From Nocardia uniformis NBRC 13702 (GTDB taxonomy: Bacteria; Actinomycetota; Actinomycetes; Mycobacteriales; Mycobacteriaceae), in contig NZ_BDCE01000073.1 in assembly GCF_001613345.1 (NCBI RefSeq), positions 62,001 to 126,000 of the forward strand: a DNA stretch of 64,000 bases, written 5' to 3'. Of the stretch, positions 44,077 to 53,073 are shown one piece after another. The position numbers were made by a program, and so were the translations under genes. Below the pieces are notes generated by a model. It ran no database searches and was not told where the DNA came from. It saw only the letters and a list, made by a program, of their open reading frames with translations. The stretch's first letter is position 1. Each line of letters starts with the position of its first letter.

Positions 44077-44748
44077 ATGGCGATCGACTACAACAAGAAA
44101 CCGGACCCCGAGCCGTCGAATGAGCCGGGGGTGAACCTCAGCAAGGTCACGCTCACCAAATCCGCGCGCAGCGTCACGCTCACCAAATCCGGTGAGCGGC
44201 AAGGCGCGATGCGCGTGAACCTGAACTGGACCAGCGGAGCCCCCCGCAAAACCGGATTCCTGGCGAAACTGACCGGCGCGACCGGCGGCATCGACCTGGA
44301 TCTGGGATGTCTCTACGAACTGGCCGATGGCTCCAAGGGCGTGATCCAGGCGCTGGGCAATAGCTTCGGGGCTTTGAACGAACCGCCGTTTATCGTGTTG
44401 GATGCCGATGACCGCACCGGCTCCGCGGTCGGTGGCGAGAACCTCCATATCAATCTCGCACGCCCCGAGATGTTTCGGCGGGTGCTGATTTTCGCGATGA
44501 TCTACGAAGGCGCGGCGAACTGGGCTGCGGTCGACGGTGTCGTCACGATGTTCCCGACCGCGGGCCCGCAACTCGAGGTGCGCCTGGATTCCGCGGTCAG
44601 CGGTGCGCGGATCTGCGCGATCGCCTTGCTGAGCAACACCGGGCAGGGGCTGGACGTACAGCGGGAAGTCCAGTACATCACCGGCAACCAGGCCGACCTG
44701 GACCGCACCTACGGGTGGGGGTTGAACTGGGCGCCGGGCAGCAAATGA
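44077..44748 (+). CDS. TerD/TerA-type protein with N-terminal repeat
   Basis: A 223-aa protein of the TerD superfamily in the TerA style: LNWTSGAPRKTGFLAKLTGATGGIDLDLGCLYELADGSKGVIQALG resembles the TerA/TerD second domain, followed by PPFIVLDADDRTGSAVGGENLHINL and the calcium-type acidic residues. The N-terminal region carries a duplicated VTLTKSxxSVTLTKSGE motif, coded by two identical 19-bp copies at 44146-44164 and 44173-44191. It lies downstream of terD and is likely its operon partner. Probably a cytosolic stress protein with TerD-like partners. Confidence 0.85.
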   Translation: MAIDYNKKPDPEPSNEPGVNLSKVTLTKSARSVTLTKSGERQGAMRVNLNWTSGAPRKTGFLAKLTGATGGIDLDLGCLYELADGSKGVIQALGNSFGALNEPPFIVLDADDRTGSAVGGENLHINLARPEMFRRVLIFAMIYEGAANWAAVDGVVTMFPTAGPQLEVRLDSAVSGARICAIALLSNTGQGLDVQREVQYITGNQADLDRTYGWGLNWAPGSK

Positions 44749-44782
44749 CGACTGATTGACCGGGTATTTCGCCGCCCGGGAA

Positions 44783-44799
44783 TCCGCCGGTACGGCGGA
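44783..44799. terminator. Short hairpin between convergent ter and FAD-oxidase genes
   Basis: TCCGCCG-GTA-CGGCGGA has perfect 7-bp arms and a 3-nt loop. It lies 35 bp after the TerA-like stop and about 90 bp after the convergent FAD-oxidase stop. Confidence 0.5.
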
Positions 44800-44889
44800 G
44801 GAACCGGTCTCGCAGCAAGGCTCGCGCTTTGCTGCGCGAATCCCGCTGCCGTGCGGACGGTTTGGTCGATCGGGTTCGTGGCCATGGGC

Positions 44890-46311
44890 TCAGCGGGGCG
44901 GTGAGGACGGTCGCACGTTCTGGTTCAGCCGGAAGATATTCTCGGGGTCGTACTCGTCCTTGAGGGCGACCAGGCGGCGATACTTCTCGTCGCCGAAGGC
45001 GGCCCGCACTCGGTCCTCATCGACGTTGGTGAAGAAGTTGAGTGCCATGCCCGACCTGGTCCACGGCCGCAGCGCCGCGGAGGTCCCCTTCACCCATTCG
45101 ATATGCCGCGCGTCATCCTGGTCGGTCCAGATCCCATAGCAGTGGTAGAACCAGGGCGCCGATCTACCCCCGATCGGGACGGCGTCCTCTGCCACTTCCG
45201 CGACCGCGCCGCCGTACGGCGCGAGGATCGTGACGCTGGCCGGGGACGTGGCCGCGTCGGCGCGCTCGACGAGCGTGTCGATCGCCGCATCGGGCAGGCC
45301 GGTGAAAAGGCTGGAGGTCCAGTAGTTGCGACGTCCTGGTGGGTTGCCGGGGTCGGTAATGGCCTGAAGGTCGAGATACGGCATTGGTCCGACCAGGTCG
45401 ACGGCCGGCTCGCCATAGGAGCGCAGCGGTGCGAGGACTTCCGGGCCCGCTTCGAGGTCTCCGAAGTACGCCGCGAGCAGGCTGACGGCCGGACGGCCCT
45501 GCAGTTCGGCCGGTACGAACGGGGCGGGAGGAGCCGTCAACATGATGAGCCCTCCAGCGACCTCTCGCGGTGCGTCGGCGATGAAGTCGCGGAAGTGGCG
45601 ACAGACCTGCGGGGCTCGTTCCCGGGGGTAGATCAGCATGCCCCCGTAGATCGTCGGCCCGACCGGGTGCAGCTGGAGCTCGAACTCGGTAACGACACCG
45701 AAGTTGCCGCCACCGCCCCGGAGGCCCCAGAAGAGCTCGGGATTCTCGCCCGCGCTGGTGGTCAGGATCCTGCCGTTGGCCGTGACGACTCGGGCCGAGA
45801 CCAGGTTGTCGCAGGCGAACCCATGCATCCGCTCGAGCCATCCGCTGCCGCTCCCGAGCACGAAGCCGGCGACTCCGGTCGTCGTCATCCGGCCGCCGGT
45901 GGTGGCGAGGCCGTGCGCCTGGGTGGCCTCGTCGAGTTCACCCCACGTCACGCCTGGTCCCACGCGCACACGTCGAGTGTGGGGATCGACGGCGATTTTC
46001 TTCATGGGTCGCAGGTCGAGCAGGAAGCCGTCATCGATGGCGGAGTAGCCGGCGACCGAGTGACCGCCGGCGCGGACCGCGATCGGTAGCCGAGCGGATT
46101 GCGCGTAGAGCAGTGCCGCGACCACGTCGCCGTCGCAGGTTGCCCGAGCGATCACCGCCGGACGGCGGTCGAACATGGCGTTGTAGACGGCTCGAGTCGC
46201 GTCGTACCGCTCGCCGTCGGCGGGTGTCAGTATCTCGCCGGCGAAACCGGCGCGGAGCTGCTGGAGGTCGGTGACCTGGTCAGGACTCCGGGAAGGCGTT
46301 GTATGAGTCAT
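44890..46311 (-). CDS. FAD-linked oxidoreductase (BBE/FAD_binding_4 family)
   Basis: A 473-aa flavoprotein. RLPIAVRAGGHSVAGYSAIDDGFLLDL contains the histidine (about residue 84) that binds FAD covalently; GVAGFVLGSGSGWLERMHGFACDNLVSARVVTANG is the second FAD motif. The cysteine that makes a second flavin bond in bicovalent members is not at the expected place, so a single histidyl link is likely. The C-terminal berberine-bridge-like segment (YDPENIFRLNQNV) is intact. It starts 52 bp downstream of the CRP-like gene and may be regulated by it. Substrate unknown (sugar or aromatic alcohol oxidases occur in the family). Confidence 0.9.
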   Translation of the reverse strand: MTHTTPSRSPDQVTDLQQLRAGFAGEILTPADGERYDATRAVYNAMFDRRPAVIARATCDGDVVAALLYAQSARLPIAVRAGGHSVAGYSAIDDGFLLDLRPMKKIAVDPHTRRVRVGPGVTWGELDEATQAHGLATTGGRMTTTGVAGFVLGSGSGWLERMHGFACDNLVSARVVTANGRILTTSAGENPELFWGLRGGGGNFGVVTEFELQLHPVGPTIYGGMLIYPRERAPQVCRHFRDFIADAPREVAGGLIMLTAPPAPFVPAELQGRPAVSLLAAYFGDLEAGPEVLAPLRSYGEPAVDLVGPMPYLDLQAITDPGNPPGRRNYWTSSLFTGLPDAAIDTLVERADAATSPASVTILAPYGGAVAEVAEDAVPIGGRSAPWFYHCYGIWTDQDDARHIEWVKGTSAALRPWTRSGMALNFFTNVDEDRVRAAFGDEKYRRLVALKDEYDPENIFRLNQNVRPSSPPR

Positions 46312-46363
46312 GCAAAGACAGTGCTCGCACGATGGACGGCGAGCAGTGACGTACGTCACAAAT

Positions 46364-47050
46364 TCAGGTGCCTGCGGCTTGCTCGAGTGCTGCTCGGTCG
46401 TGGATGTGGAAGTGACCGCCCCGGTGGCTGATCGCCCCCGCCGCGGTGAGCGCCACTAGTGCCCGGTTGACGTTCTCCCGGGAGGCCGCGACATGCGAGG
46501 CGAGCTCGCCCTGCGACAGCCGCAACGTGATCGAGATCCCGTCCGGGGTCGCTTCCCCGTATGCGTCAGCCAGGGCGACCAGCGCGCCCGCGACCCGGCG
46601 ACCGATGGGGTCGAACGCGATACGGCTGAGCGAGCTTGCCGCCGCGACGGCTGTGATACTGATTTCCTCCAGCATCCGCTGCATCGCGGCGGGGTGGCGA
46701 GACAGGAAGCTGAGCAACGGCGCCCGCCGCAACAACAGGCACGTCGTCGGGGTCATCGCGTCGAGGCCGAGCCAGCGGGTGCCGCGCGGATGGAAGAGCC
46801 CGACCTCGCCCGTCACCGCGACCGCGGGATAGACGGCGAGAATGACTTCGCGGCCATCGGCGCTCACCCGGTAGGCCTTCAGCTGCCCCTCCGCAACGAC
46901 CACGAGCTCCTCGGCCTGCGCGCCCTCCACCCACACCACTTGTCCGCGATCGTAGGTGCGCTCACGAAGGTCGGGCAGGAGCTCCTCGACATCCGGGATC
47001 GAGAGGTCACGGAAGATCGAGGTCTGGAGCAGGATCGCGGCCCGGTCCAC
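46364..47050 (-). CDS. Crp/Fnr family transcriptional regulator
   Basis: A 228-aa regulator. Residues ~1-120 are a cyclic-nucleotide-binding beta roll (YDRGQVVWVEGAQAEELVVVAEGQLKAYRVSADGREVILAVYPA) without the full cAMP-phosphate set of CRP. The C-terminal winged helix contains LRLSQGELASHVAASRENVNRALVAL. There are no Fnr-type iron-sulfur cysteines. Its gene precedes the FAD oxidase on the same strand, so it probably controls that operon in response to an unknown ligand. Confidence 0.9.
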   Translation of the reverse strand: MDRAAILLQTSIFRDLSIPDVEELLPDLRERTYDRGQVVWVEGAQAEELVVVAEGQLKAYRVSADGREVILAVYPAVAVTGEVGLFHPRGTRWLGLDAMTPTTCLLLRRAPLLSFLSRHPAAMQRMLEEISITAVAAASSLSRIAFDPIGRRVAGALVALADAYGEATPDGISITLRLSQGELASHVAASRENVNRALVALTAAGAISHRGGHFHIHDRAALEQAAGT

Positions 47051-47128
47051 GCGACGAGCCTAGCGCCGAACGGTTGGGCATTGTCGTAGTCCTTAGTCCT
47101 TGGTCCTAGTCGTGATGATCATGCCCGG

Positions 47129-47778
47129 TTACCGGCTCGGTGCTCGACGGATCATCAGGCAGCCCAGTACTGCGAAGGATGCGATCATCGGGTAGCCCGA
47201 GATCCGCTCGAACAGGCCCGATACCTCCAGATGGTCGGTGGCGGGCATGAGTGGGGCGGTGACGACGCCCACGATTCCGACAATCACCGCGATCGAACCC
47301 AGTCGCGGCCACTGGTTATTGCGCCGCAGGGCGACTCCGAGCAGGATCAGGCCCACGTTGCCGCCCACCAACAGCAGCAGCGCACCCAGGACATGCGGTC
47401 CGAGTGCGACATCGTCGGGGAACAGGCCGACGATCATCAGCCCTACACCTGCCCCGCCCCGCAACCACGCCGCTCCGCGGCCGACACGGTCGCGGGGGAG
47501 CGCGGGCACGGTCAGGACGGTACCGAGGAGTATGCAGGCGCCGGCGATCGTCCAGGAGATGTTGGCTGCGGCATGCCACGGGGAGCACACGAAGGTGGCA
47601 TAGCGGGGGCGCACTCGGTCGATCCCAGACTGCTGATCGCCTGGGCGATGGGATCGTATGCCGGGTCGGCCTATCGGGCGGCCACGACCCAGTTGGTCAC
47701 GAAGAATTGCAGCGACGAGATCCACAGTGCGGCCCCGAAAACGACCCGGCTCCGGGCGGCGACGTTCGTCCGGTTCAA
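47129..47778 (-). pseudogene. DUF998 membrane protein, broken by a nonsense codon and a frameshift
   Basis: Read from a TTG at 47778 the first frame gives NRTNVAARSRVVFGAALWIS and QFFVTNWVVAAR, then a TAG (47671-47673) where the DUF998 family continues; AYDPIAQAISSLGSTECAP follows in frame. At a run of five G on the plus strand (47605-47609) the frame shifts by one missing base into YATFVCSPWHAAANISWTIAG and the rest of the protein to 47129. The expected intact length is about 216 aa with six helices. Two independent lesions make decay more likely than one read error. Function of DUF998 is unknown. Confidence 0.75.
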
Positions 47779-47790
47779 CGGTAGCGAACC

Positions 47791-48405
47791 TTACCCGCGA
47801 AACCACATCGGCAACATGGTCGGACCGTCCTCGGGCAGTGGAATCGGTTCGCCCACACGGATGAATCCACACCGTTCGTACAGCGCTGCCGAGCGCTCGG
47901 TGCTCGCCTCGAGATAGACCGGAACCCCGGCTCGCTCGGCGGCCGCCAGGCGATGAATCAGAATCGCCCCGCCGGCCCCCGAACCGCGATGCCGTGGCAC
48001 TGTCGCGATGGACTGGAGATAACGGTGCGGGAACTCCTCGGGGTGGCGCGCCGCGAGTGCCCCGGTCACCGTGGCGAGGCGTCGAAACGGTGGAACCGGC
48101 GTGTGCTCGAACAGCTTTCGCGCCCACGAGACTTCCTGCTCGCCCTGCTCGCTGTCGGTCACGGTCCGCCACAGGGAAACCGCCCGGATGTCGTCTCCGA
48201 CAGCCGCGACCCACACCTCGTCCTCGTGCAGTGCGTGTCGGATCAGCTCCGGTACGTGTTCGGTGCGCCAGCGCTGTGCGATTTCGGGGTGGTCCTTCAT
48301 CACCCATGTCAAGACCGCTTCGTCGGCGGTCGCTTCGGCGAAGACTTCCGTCACCCGCGAGGCATCGGCTGCGTCCGCCCGGCGAACCGTCATTTCGATG
48401 TTCAT
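47791..48405 (-). CDS. GNAT family N-acetyltransferase
   Basis: A ~204-aa acetyltransferase. YLQSIATVPRHRGSGAGGAILIHRLAAAERAGVPVYLEASTERSAALYERCGFIRVGE carries the acetyl-CoA pyrophosphate loop (RHRGSGAGG) and the family end (YERCGF). The start is the ATG at 48405 (GAAGGG 6 nt upstream), with an alternative at 48411. The N-terminal half (RRADAADASRVTEVFAEATADEAVLTWVM) resembles aminoglycoside or dehydroalanine-type GNATs but does not set the substrate. It is divergent from the zinc-ribbon TetR gene, 87 bp away. Confidence 0.85.
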   Translation of the reverse strand: MNIEMTVRRADAADASRVTEVFAEATADEAVLTWVMKDHPEIAQRWRTEHVPELIRHALHEDEVWVAAVGDDIRAVSLWRTVTDSEQGEQEVSWARKLFEHTPVPPFRRLATVTGALAARHPEEFPHRYLQSIATVPRHRGSGAGGAILIHRLAAAERAGVPVYLEASTERSAALYERCGFIRVGEPIPLPEDGPTMLPMWFRG

Positions 48406-48492
48406 ACTCATCCCTTCGTGAACAGTGTCCTCAGCACTCAAGCTATGGACTCAGTAGCGAAGATTCGACAATTTCGTCACACTTGCTGTGTG

Positions 48493-49299
48493 ATGAAAAC
48501 CGAGCCGTGCTGTGCGATCTGCCGTGCGGCGCTGGTCCAGCCCCTACGCGGGCGACGCCGCCGCTACTGCTCACGCTCGTGTCAGGCCCGCGCCTACCGG
48601 GCTCGCCGTGATGCCGTGCCGCCGCGTCCGCGCCGCACCACGCGCGTGCATCGGCTCACCACCGTCGGAATCACCCGGGCCGCCGTCGAATTGGCTGATC
48701 ACGAGGGCCTGGAGGCGTTGTCCATGCGCCGCCTCGCCACCGAACTGGGGGTGGCCACCGCCCAGCTGTACCGCTATTTCGACGACCGCGACAGCCTGCT
48801 CACCGAGATGGCCGAACTGGTATTGGCCGAATTTCCGTCACCACCCACGCGATTCACCGGCTGGCGGGACCGGCTCGGTGACCAAGCCCGTGCGGAATGG
48901 CAGCTCTATCAACAACATCCGTGGATGTTGCAGGTCCTCGCCGACACTCGCCCACCTGTGGGTCCGGCGCTGCTCGACATCTTGGAGCGCTCCTTCACCG
49001 CTCTCGACCGCCCGCACATCCCCACCGAAACTCTGCTGGCCATCTACCTCGCCCTATCCGGCCTGGTGCAGGGTCTCGCCCTCCTGCCGAACTCCGAGCC
49101 CGCCGCGGTCCGAACCGCCGCCCCGGCCGCCGAGACCTTCCGCACCGAGGCCTTGGCGCTGATCGCCCCGCACACCCACCCCACGCTGTCACGCCGCTTC
49201 GCCGATACGGCCGAAGAATCGGGCTTGGACTTCGATCGCCTGCTCGACCACGGCCTCACCCTGCTGTTCGACGGTATCGCCGTTCGCCACTTCCAATGA
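48493..49299 (+). CDS. TetR family regulator with N-terminal zinc ribbon
   Basis: A 268-aa regulator. Residues 1-40 contain a C-x2-C (C7, C10) and YCSRSCQARAYRARR (C26, C30), forming a four-cysteine zinc ribbon. A TetR HTH follows (TRVHRLTTVGITRAAVELADHEGLEALSMRRLATELGVATAQLYRYFDDRDSLL) and then a TetR_C-like effector domain (~115-265) of the tetracycline-repressor type. The ribbon could sense metal or aid DNA binding. It faces the GNAT gene across an 87-bp divergent region that should hold its operator. Confidence 0.88.
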   Translation: MKTEPCCAICRAALVQPLRGRRRRYCSRSCQARAYRARRDAVPPRPRRTTRVHRLTTVGITRAAVELADHEGLEALSMRRLATELGVATAQLYRYFDDRDSLLTEMAELVLAEFPSPPTRFTGWRDRLGDQARAEWQLYQQHPWMLQVLADTRPPVGPALLDILERSFTALDRPHIPTETLLAIYLALSGLVQGLALLPNSEPAAVRTAAPAAETFRTEALALIAPHTHPTLSRRFADTAEESGLDFDRLLDHGLTLLFDGIAVRHFQ

Positions 49300-49656
49300 C
49301 AGCCCTGACCGGCGCACGAACCATCAGCCCTCACGCGATGCGCAGGCGGTAGTGGCGCTAGCCCGGGCGACGATGCACCCTGCGTGGAGATGATCGTCGC
49401 TCCCAACAGCGCGCACCTTCCGGAGGGCCAGCACGTGGTCGTCGCCGGGAAGCGGCGCACCCGCGTGATCGCCGCGCGAAAGCCCGGTACGACAAGACTC
49501 TGGCCAACCAATGCACCTGTCGCCGATCGGCGGCCGTTGGCGAATCGCGGCAGCCGAGCCGACCGATTCAGCTACATTGCCGGGACGCCGCGAATCAGAA
49601 GATGAGTCTCTGATTCTTCGGCTGTCAACGGCACAGCACCGCCTCCCGACCGTCGT
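49300..49656. other. Intergenic stretch, nothing recognised
   Basis: The 357 bp between the TetR gene and the convergent acyltransferase hold no frame with coding-like residues that I trust, and no clear hairpin with strong arms. Confidence 0.5.
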
Positions 49657-50418
49657 TCAGTAGCCCGCGACCGCTCCGTCGAGCGCGGCCTGCAGCTCGT
49701 CGCGCACCACGCGCATGATGTCGGCGGGTTGTGACGGCAGTTCGGCGACCGGCATCCCGAAGTAGAAGCTGGCCGAGTGGACATCCGCCTTGCTCAGTTC
49801 GGCGGCGGGATCCGGCCGCGGGCCATAGCTGAGTCCGAGACTGACCAGCACCGGGTCCGCACCGAGTTCGCGAGCGCGATTGACGATGTGCCCGATACCG
49901 CCGCCGAGATCGAGCACCCGCGTGTGGTCGACAACGTTGCAGGTCCCCTCGGGGAACAATGCGATGCTGTCGCCACGCGCCATCACTACCGCGCAGGTAT
50001 CGATCAACCGCTCCGACGCGGCGTTGACCGAGTTGCTCTCATGATCCTTGCTGCGGAATACCGGCAAGCCGCCCATCATGTCGAGGGTGTTCCGCATCTT
50101 GGGGTTGGCGAACACTTCATGCTTGGCCAGCACTCTGGTGTGCCCGATCACGGGCCGCAATGGACTGCGCCGCGCCGCCGCGCTCACCGTATAGGGGTCC
50201 TGCTCCGACAGGTGATTTATGGAGATGAGCAACGGCCGACCTGCGGAGATGAAGTCCCGCAACCCCTTCCGCGCCCCCGTCGCGAAGCCCACCCGCGGCT
50301 GGAAGCGACGCCCGAGCAACCAGTACGCCGCCTTCGCCTTCACCAGATTCTGCCGATGATCGCGGTAGTAGTCGTACACGGCGTCATAGTTCTCGAGGGT
50401 GACCTCGGGGGGCTTCAT
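49657..50418 (-). CDS. PlsC-like 1-acylglycerol-phosphate acyltransferase family protein
   Basis: A 253-aa protein. The catalytic NHLSEQDP (H-x4-D) lies near residue 66 and the acceptor-binding FPEGT near 145, both in the expected spacing. RVLAKHEVFANPKMRNTLDMMGGLPVFR is the second conserved block. The N-terminal ~45 residues are helical and basic with no long hydrophobic helix. The ATG at 50418 begins the conserved protein; the frame to 50727 is not used. The substrate is probably a phosphorylated glycerol or similar lipid intermediate. Confidence 0.85.
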   Translation of the reverse strand: MKPPEVTLENYDAVYDYYRDHRQNLVKAKAAYWLLGRRFQPRVGFATGARKGLRDFISAGRPLLISINHLSEQDPYTVSAAARRSPLRPVIGHTRVLAKHEVFANPKMRNTLDMMGGLPVFRSKDHESNSVNAASERLIDTCAVVMARGDSIALFPEGTCNVVDHTRVLDLGGGIGHIVNRARELGADPVLVSLGLSYGPRPDPAAELSKADVHSASFYFGMPVAELPSQPADIMRVVRDELQAALDGAVAGY

Positions 50419-50701
50419 ACCAACAGCGTATAGCCGGCAAACTACTGCGGACTGCCGCACAGCTCCAGCCCCCGTGATGATCATCGACCGAGATCGACCG
50501 CGGCACCGGAGTGAGAATTCTGGGAACCGCTCCAGCGCCTCCGGTGCGGGACCAGGCTCATCGAGGGGGAGGGGGCGCGCGACCAAAGCAGGCTTGTGGC
50601 GCCCTAGAACGTCGGGTCGCTGACTCGAGATCAGTTGGGGTCCAGCCCAGCCCGTTGCGAAGATCAGCTGCGCTGCTGCGATCCGGTTAGGGTTGAGCAG
50701 C

Positions 50702-51629
50702 ATGACGCACACCGAGATTGAGGTCACTGCGGAGTTGGTCCGGGATTTGCTGCGTGACCAGCACCCCGACTTGGCTGACTATCCTGTGCGGCTCGGTGCG
50801 CGGGGCTGGGACAACCAGATCTGGCGGCTCGGCGACGATCTCGCGGTTCGGTTGCCATGGGCGACGGAATCCGCCGACGGATTGCTGCGCAAGGAGTACG
50901 CATGGGTACCAGCCCTTGCGCCGCGCCTCCCACTGCCAGTTCCTGTTCCGCAGCGCCTCGGCGAACCATCGGAGCGGTTCCCTCGTCCCTGGATCGTCAC
51001 AACCTGGGTGCCCGGCGAGCCCGCCGACCGTGCTCCCGTCACCCGTCACCCGTGGCCCGGAGTCGGCCATCGCGCTGGCCGCGTTCGTGAGCGCGCTTCA
51101 TCAGCCCGCCTCGGAACATGCACCCGTCGGCCGAGACCGGGGAGGGCCGTTGGCCGTCTCTTCGGAGGGGTTCACGCGGCTGCTTTCCGAGGCCACCGAG
51201 TTGGGGCTGATTCCCGATCCCGATGCTGTCCGCGCAGTCTGGGAAGACGCCGCCTCCGCGCCGGATTGGGACGGTCCTGCGCTGTGGCTGCACGGCGACC
51301 TGCACCCCGCGAACGTCCTCACCACGGAAGGAAGGCTCTGCGGCGTGATCGACTTCGGCGACTTGTGCTCTGGCGATCCGGCATTCGACCTCGCTGCCGC
51401 GTGGATCCTGCTACCGGAGGGAGCCTCCGAGCACTTCCACAACCTCCTCCAGTCACGCCCGGACGCCGCGACCTTGCGCCGCGCCCGCGGATGCGCAGTA
51501 CTGAAGGCCCTCGCCGGCATCCTCATCGGAGACGCCGGAGTCCACGCCCGCCCCGGCGGCAAGCCCACCTGGGGCCCGCCCGCCCACTCCGCACTGCAAC
51601 GCCTCGTCGATTCAGCCCACCGCTGGTGA
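50702..51629 (+). pseudogene. Aminoglycoside-phosphotransferase-family kinase, frameshifted by a 7-bp duplication
   Basis: The first half (from ATG 50702: MTHTEIEVTAELVRDLLRD, RGWDNQIWRLGDDLAVRLP, PWIVTTWVPGEPADRAPVT) and the second half (ESAIALAAFVSALHQPA, WLHGDLHPANVL with catalytic Asp and Asn, VIDFGDLCSGDP) are in different frames. The break coincides with a tandem CACCCGT-CACCCGT (51040-51053). Removing one copy restores a single frame of 306 residues with APVTRGPESAI across the join. The APH family phosphorylates antibiotics or metabolites. The repeat could be reversible by slippage. Confidence 0.85.
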
Positions 51630-51823
51630 ACCGCGAACATCCCTCAGCGCCATGACCGTTGACGACAACCGCGGCGAGAAATGGCAGCCAGCCCGGCCAG
51701 CGCGAGCTTCTCACCGACCAGCGCAATTGGCCGCCATCATCGGTTTCGCCGCCGAGCTCCTTGCCCGAGTGGATGATCGATAGTGCGTTGTCGGCGCGCG
51801 GCGAAATGAGGAGATGATGTGCG

Positions 51824-52510
51824 GTGAATGACCTCGCGGTGTTGATGATCGACGTCCAGAACGGCTATCTCGTCGACGACCGTGTGCGAGATGTCTTGGG
51901 GTGGCCGCCGATCTGGCGATTGGACGAGGTCGTCGGCGAATGCTCCGACCTCCTGGCCGCCGCGCGAGCCTGCGGGATTCCGATCGTGTACTCGCGGGCG
52001 ATCACCAGTCCGGCCGGTGCCCTGGCGGCCAATCCACGAGCCGCCCGGCACCAGCTTTCACGCGCTGCGCGCTTACCGGAATTGACTGCCGCACAGCGTG
52101 AATGGCGTAGTCAGATCATCGAGACCGTCACGCCTGCACCCGGTGATCTGGTACTCAAGAAGACCCGACCCAGCTTCTTCACCTACACCGAACTCGACCC
52201 GATCCTGAGAAGCCTCGGTGCCCAACGCCTGCTGATCGCCGGACTACAAACCAACGTGTGCGTCGAAGCGACCGCACGAGCAGCGTTGGACCACAACTAC
52301 GAGGTGGCCGTCGCCGAGGACGCCGTCTCCACCGACGGCCCAGACCTGCACCACAGCGCACTCAATTCGATGCGCGTCCTCTACATCGAGGTCGCGCCCT
52401 GGCGCGAACTCCTCGCCGAGGACGCCCCCTGGGATCGGGCCTTCACCACCGCGAACTATGGCCGTGACCCCGCGTACTGGGACGAGACATCCACCACGGC
52501 CTCCCCGTGA
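51824..52510 (+). CDS. Isochorismatase-like cysteine hydrolase
   Basis: A 228-aa protein with the expected catalytic triad: Asp10 (LMIDVQNGYL), Lys113 (LKKTRPSFF) and Cys146 (LQTNVCVEATARAAL), and the cis-peptide region before the Cys. The C-terminal 30 residues extend the core. The family splits isochorismate, nicotinamide, biuret or similar amides; no neighbouring gene indicates which. The start is a GTG at 51824. Confidence 0.9.
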   Translation: MNDLAVLMIDVQNGYLVDDRVRDVLGWPPIWRLDEVVGECSDLLAAARACGIPIVYSRAITSPAGALAANPRAARHQLSRAARLPELTAAQREWRSQIIETVTPAPGDLVLKKTRPSFFTYTELDPILRSLGAQRLLIAGLQTNVCVEATARAALDHNYEVAVAEDAVSTDGPDLHHSALNSMRVLYIEVAPWRELLAEDAPWDRAFTTANYGRDPAYWDETSTTASP

Positions 52511-52662
52511 TGGCGGGTCGTCGAGGCAAGCGCCAGGATCGTCGTCCATTGAGACTTCGAGACAGGAGCGCGGCAGGAACGGCCCGAACTCCAGATTCGG
52601 CGATCAGCCCGCGTCGACTACCGCGAGCGCCGTTTCAACGCCGTGCGCACCGCCGAGCAGGA

Positions 52663-53073
52663 CTATGCGGCCTCTGCTCGGCGTTCGAACTCTCCTGCGG
52701 CGAGACCTGCGCGGAAAGCCTCCCACTCGTCTGTTGTGAATATCAGTGTGGCTCCGTCGTTTCCACGCAGCACCACGCCGCCGCCTTCCGGCGTGAACTC
52801 CACCTCAGGGGCGGCGACAACCAGCTGATCGGTCGGGTTCAGTACCAGTGCCGCAAACGTAGCCCAGGCGGTTGCTGGCATCTCGATGATCGGCTCGTCC
52901 TCGGGCCGGTTGCGCGGGTTGCGCTCGTACTTGCTGTCGCGGAGGAAGATATTCGGGTCGTCTGCTTGCCGTCGGACAAGGACACACTGGCCGCCGCCCT
53001 CGCTGAACGACGACTTGACGTACCCGTCGCGTGGCCTGCGCTCGGTCATGGTCCTGCTCGCCATCTTGTTCAC
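52663..53073 (-). CDS. DUF397 protein with two repeats, partner of the XRE regulator
   Basis: A 136-aa protein. YVKSSFSEGGGQCVLVRRQADDPNIFLRDSKY is the DUF397 core (WxKSSxSxxxGxCVEVA pattern). A second, partial copy of the ending (ATLIFTTDEWEAFRAGLAAGEF) follows after a middle segment, which makes the protein longer than the usual 60-70 aa family. The ATG at 53073 overlaps the upstream XRE stop by 4 bp. DUF397 proteins act as partners of XRE/DUF5753 regulators in actinobacteria. Confidence 0.85.
   Translation of the reverse strand: MNKMASRTMTERRPRDGYVKSSFSEGGGQCVLVRRQADDPNIFLRDSKYERNPRNRPEDEPIIEMPATAWATFAALVLNPTDQLVVAAPEVEFTPEGGGVVLRGNDGATLIFTTDEWEAFRAGLAAGEFERRAEAA

Noticed and set aside
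49384..49605. 73-codon plus-strand frame after the TetR gene
   Set aside because: No ribosome-binding site and arginine-rich residues typical of chance frames in this DNA.
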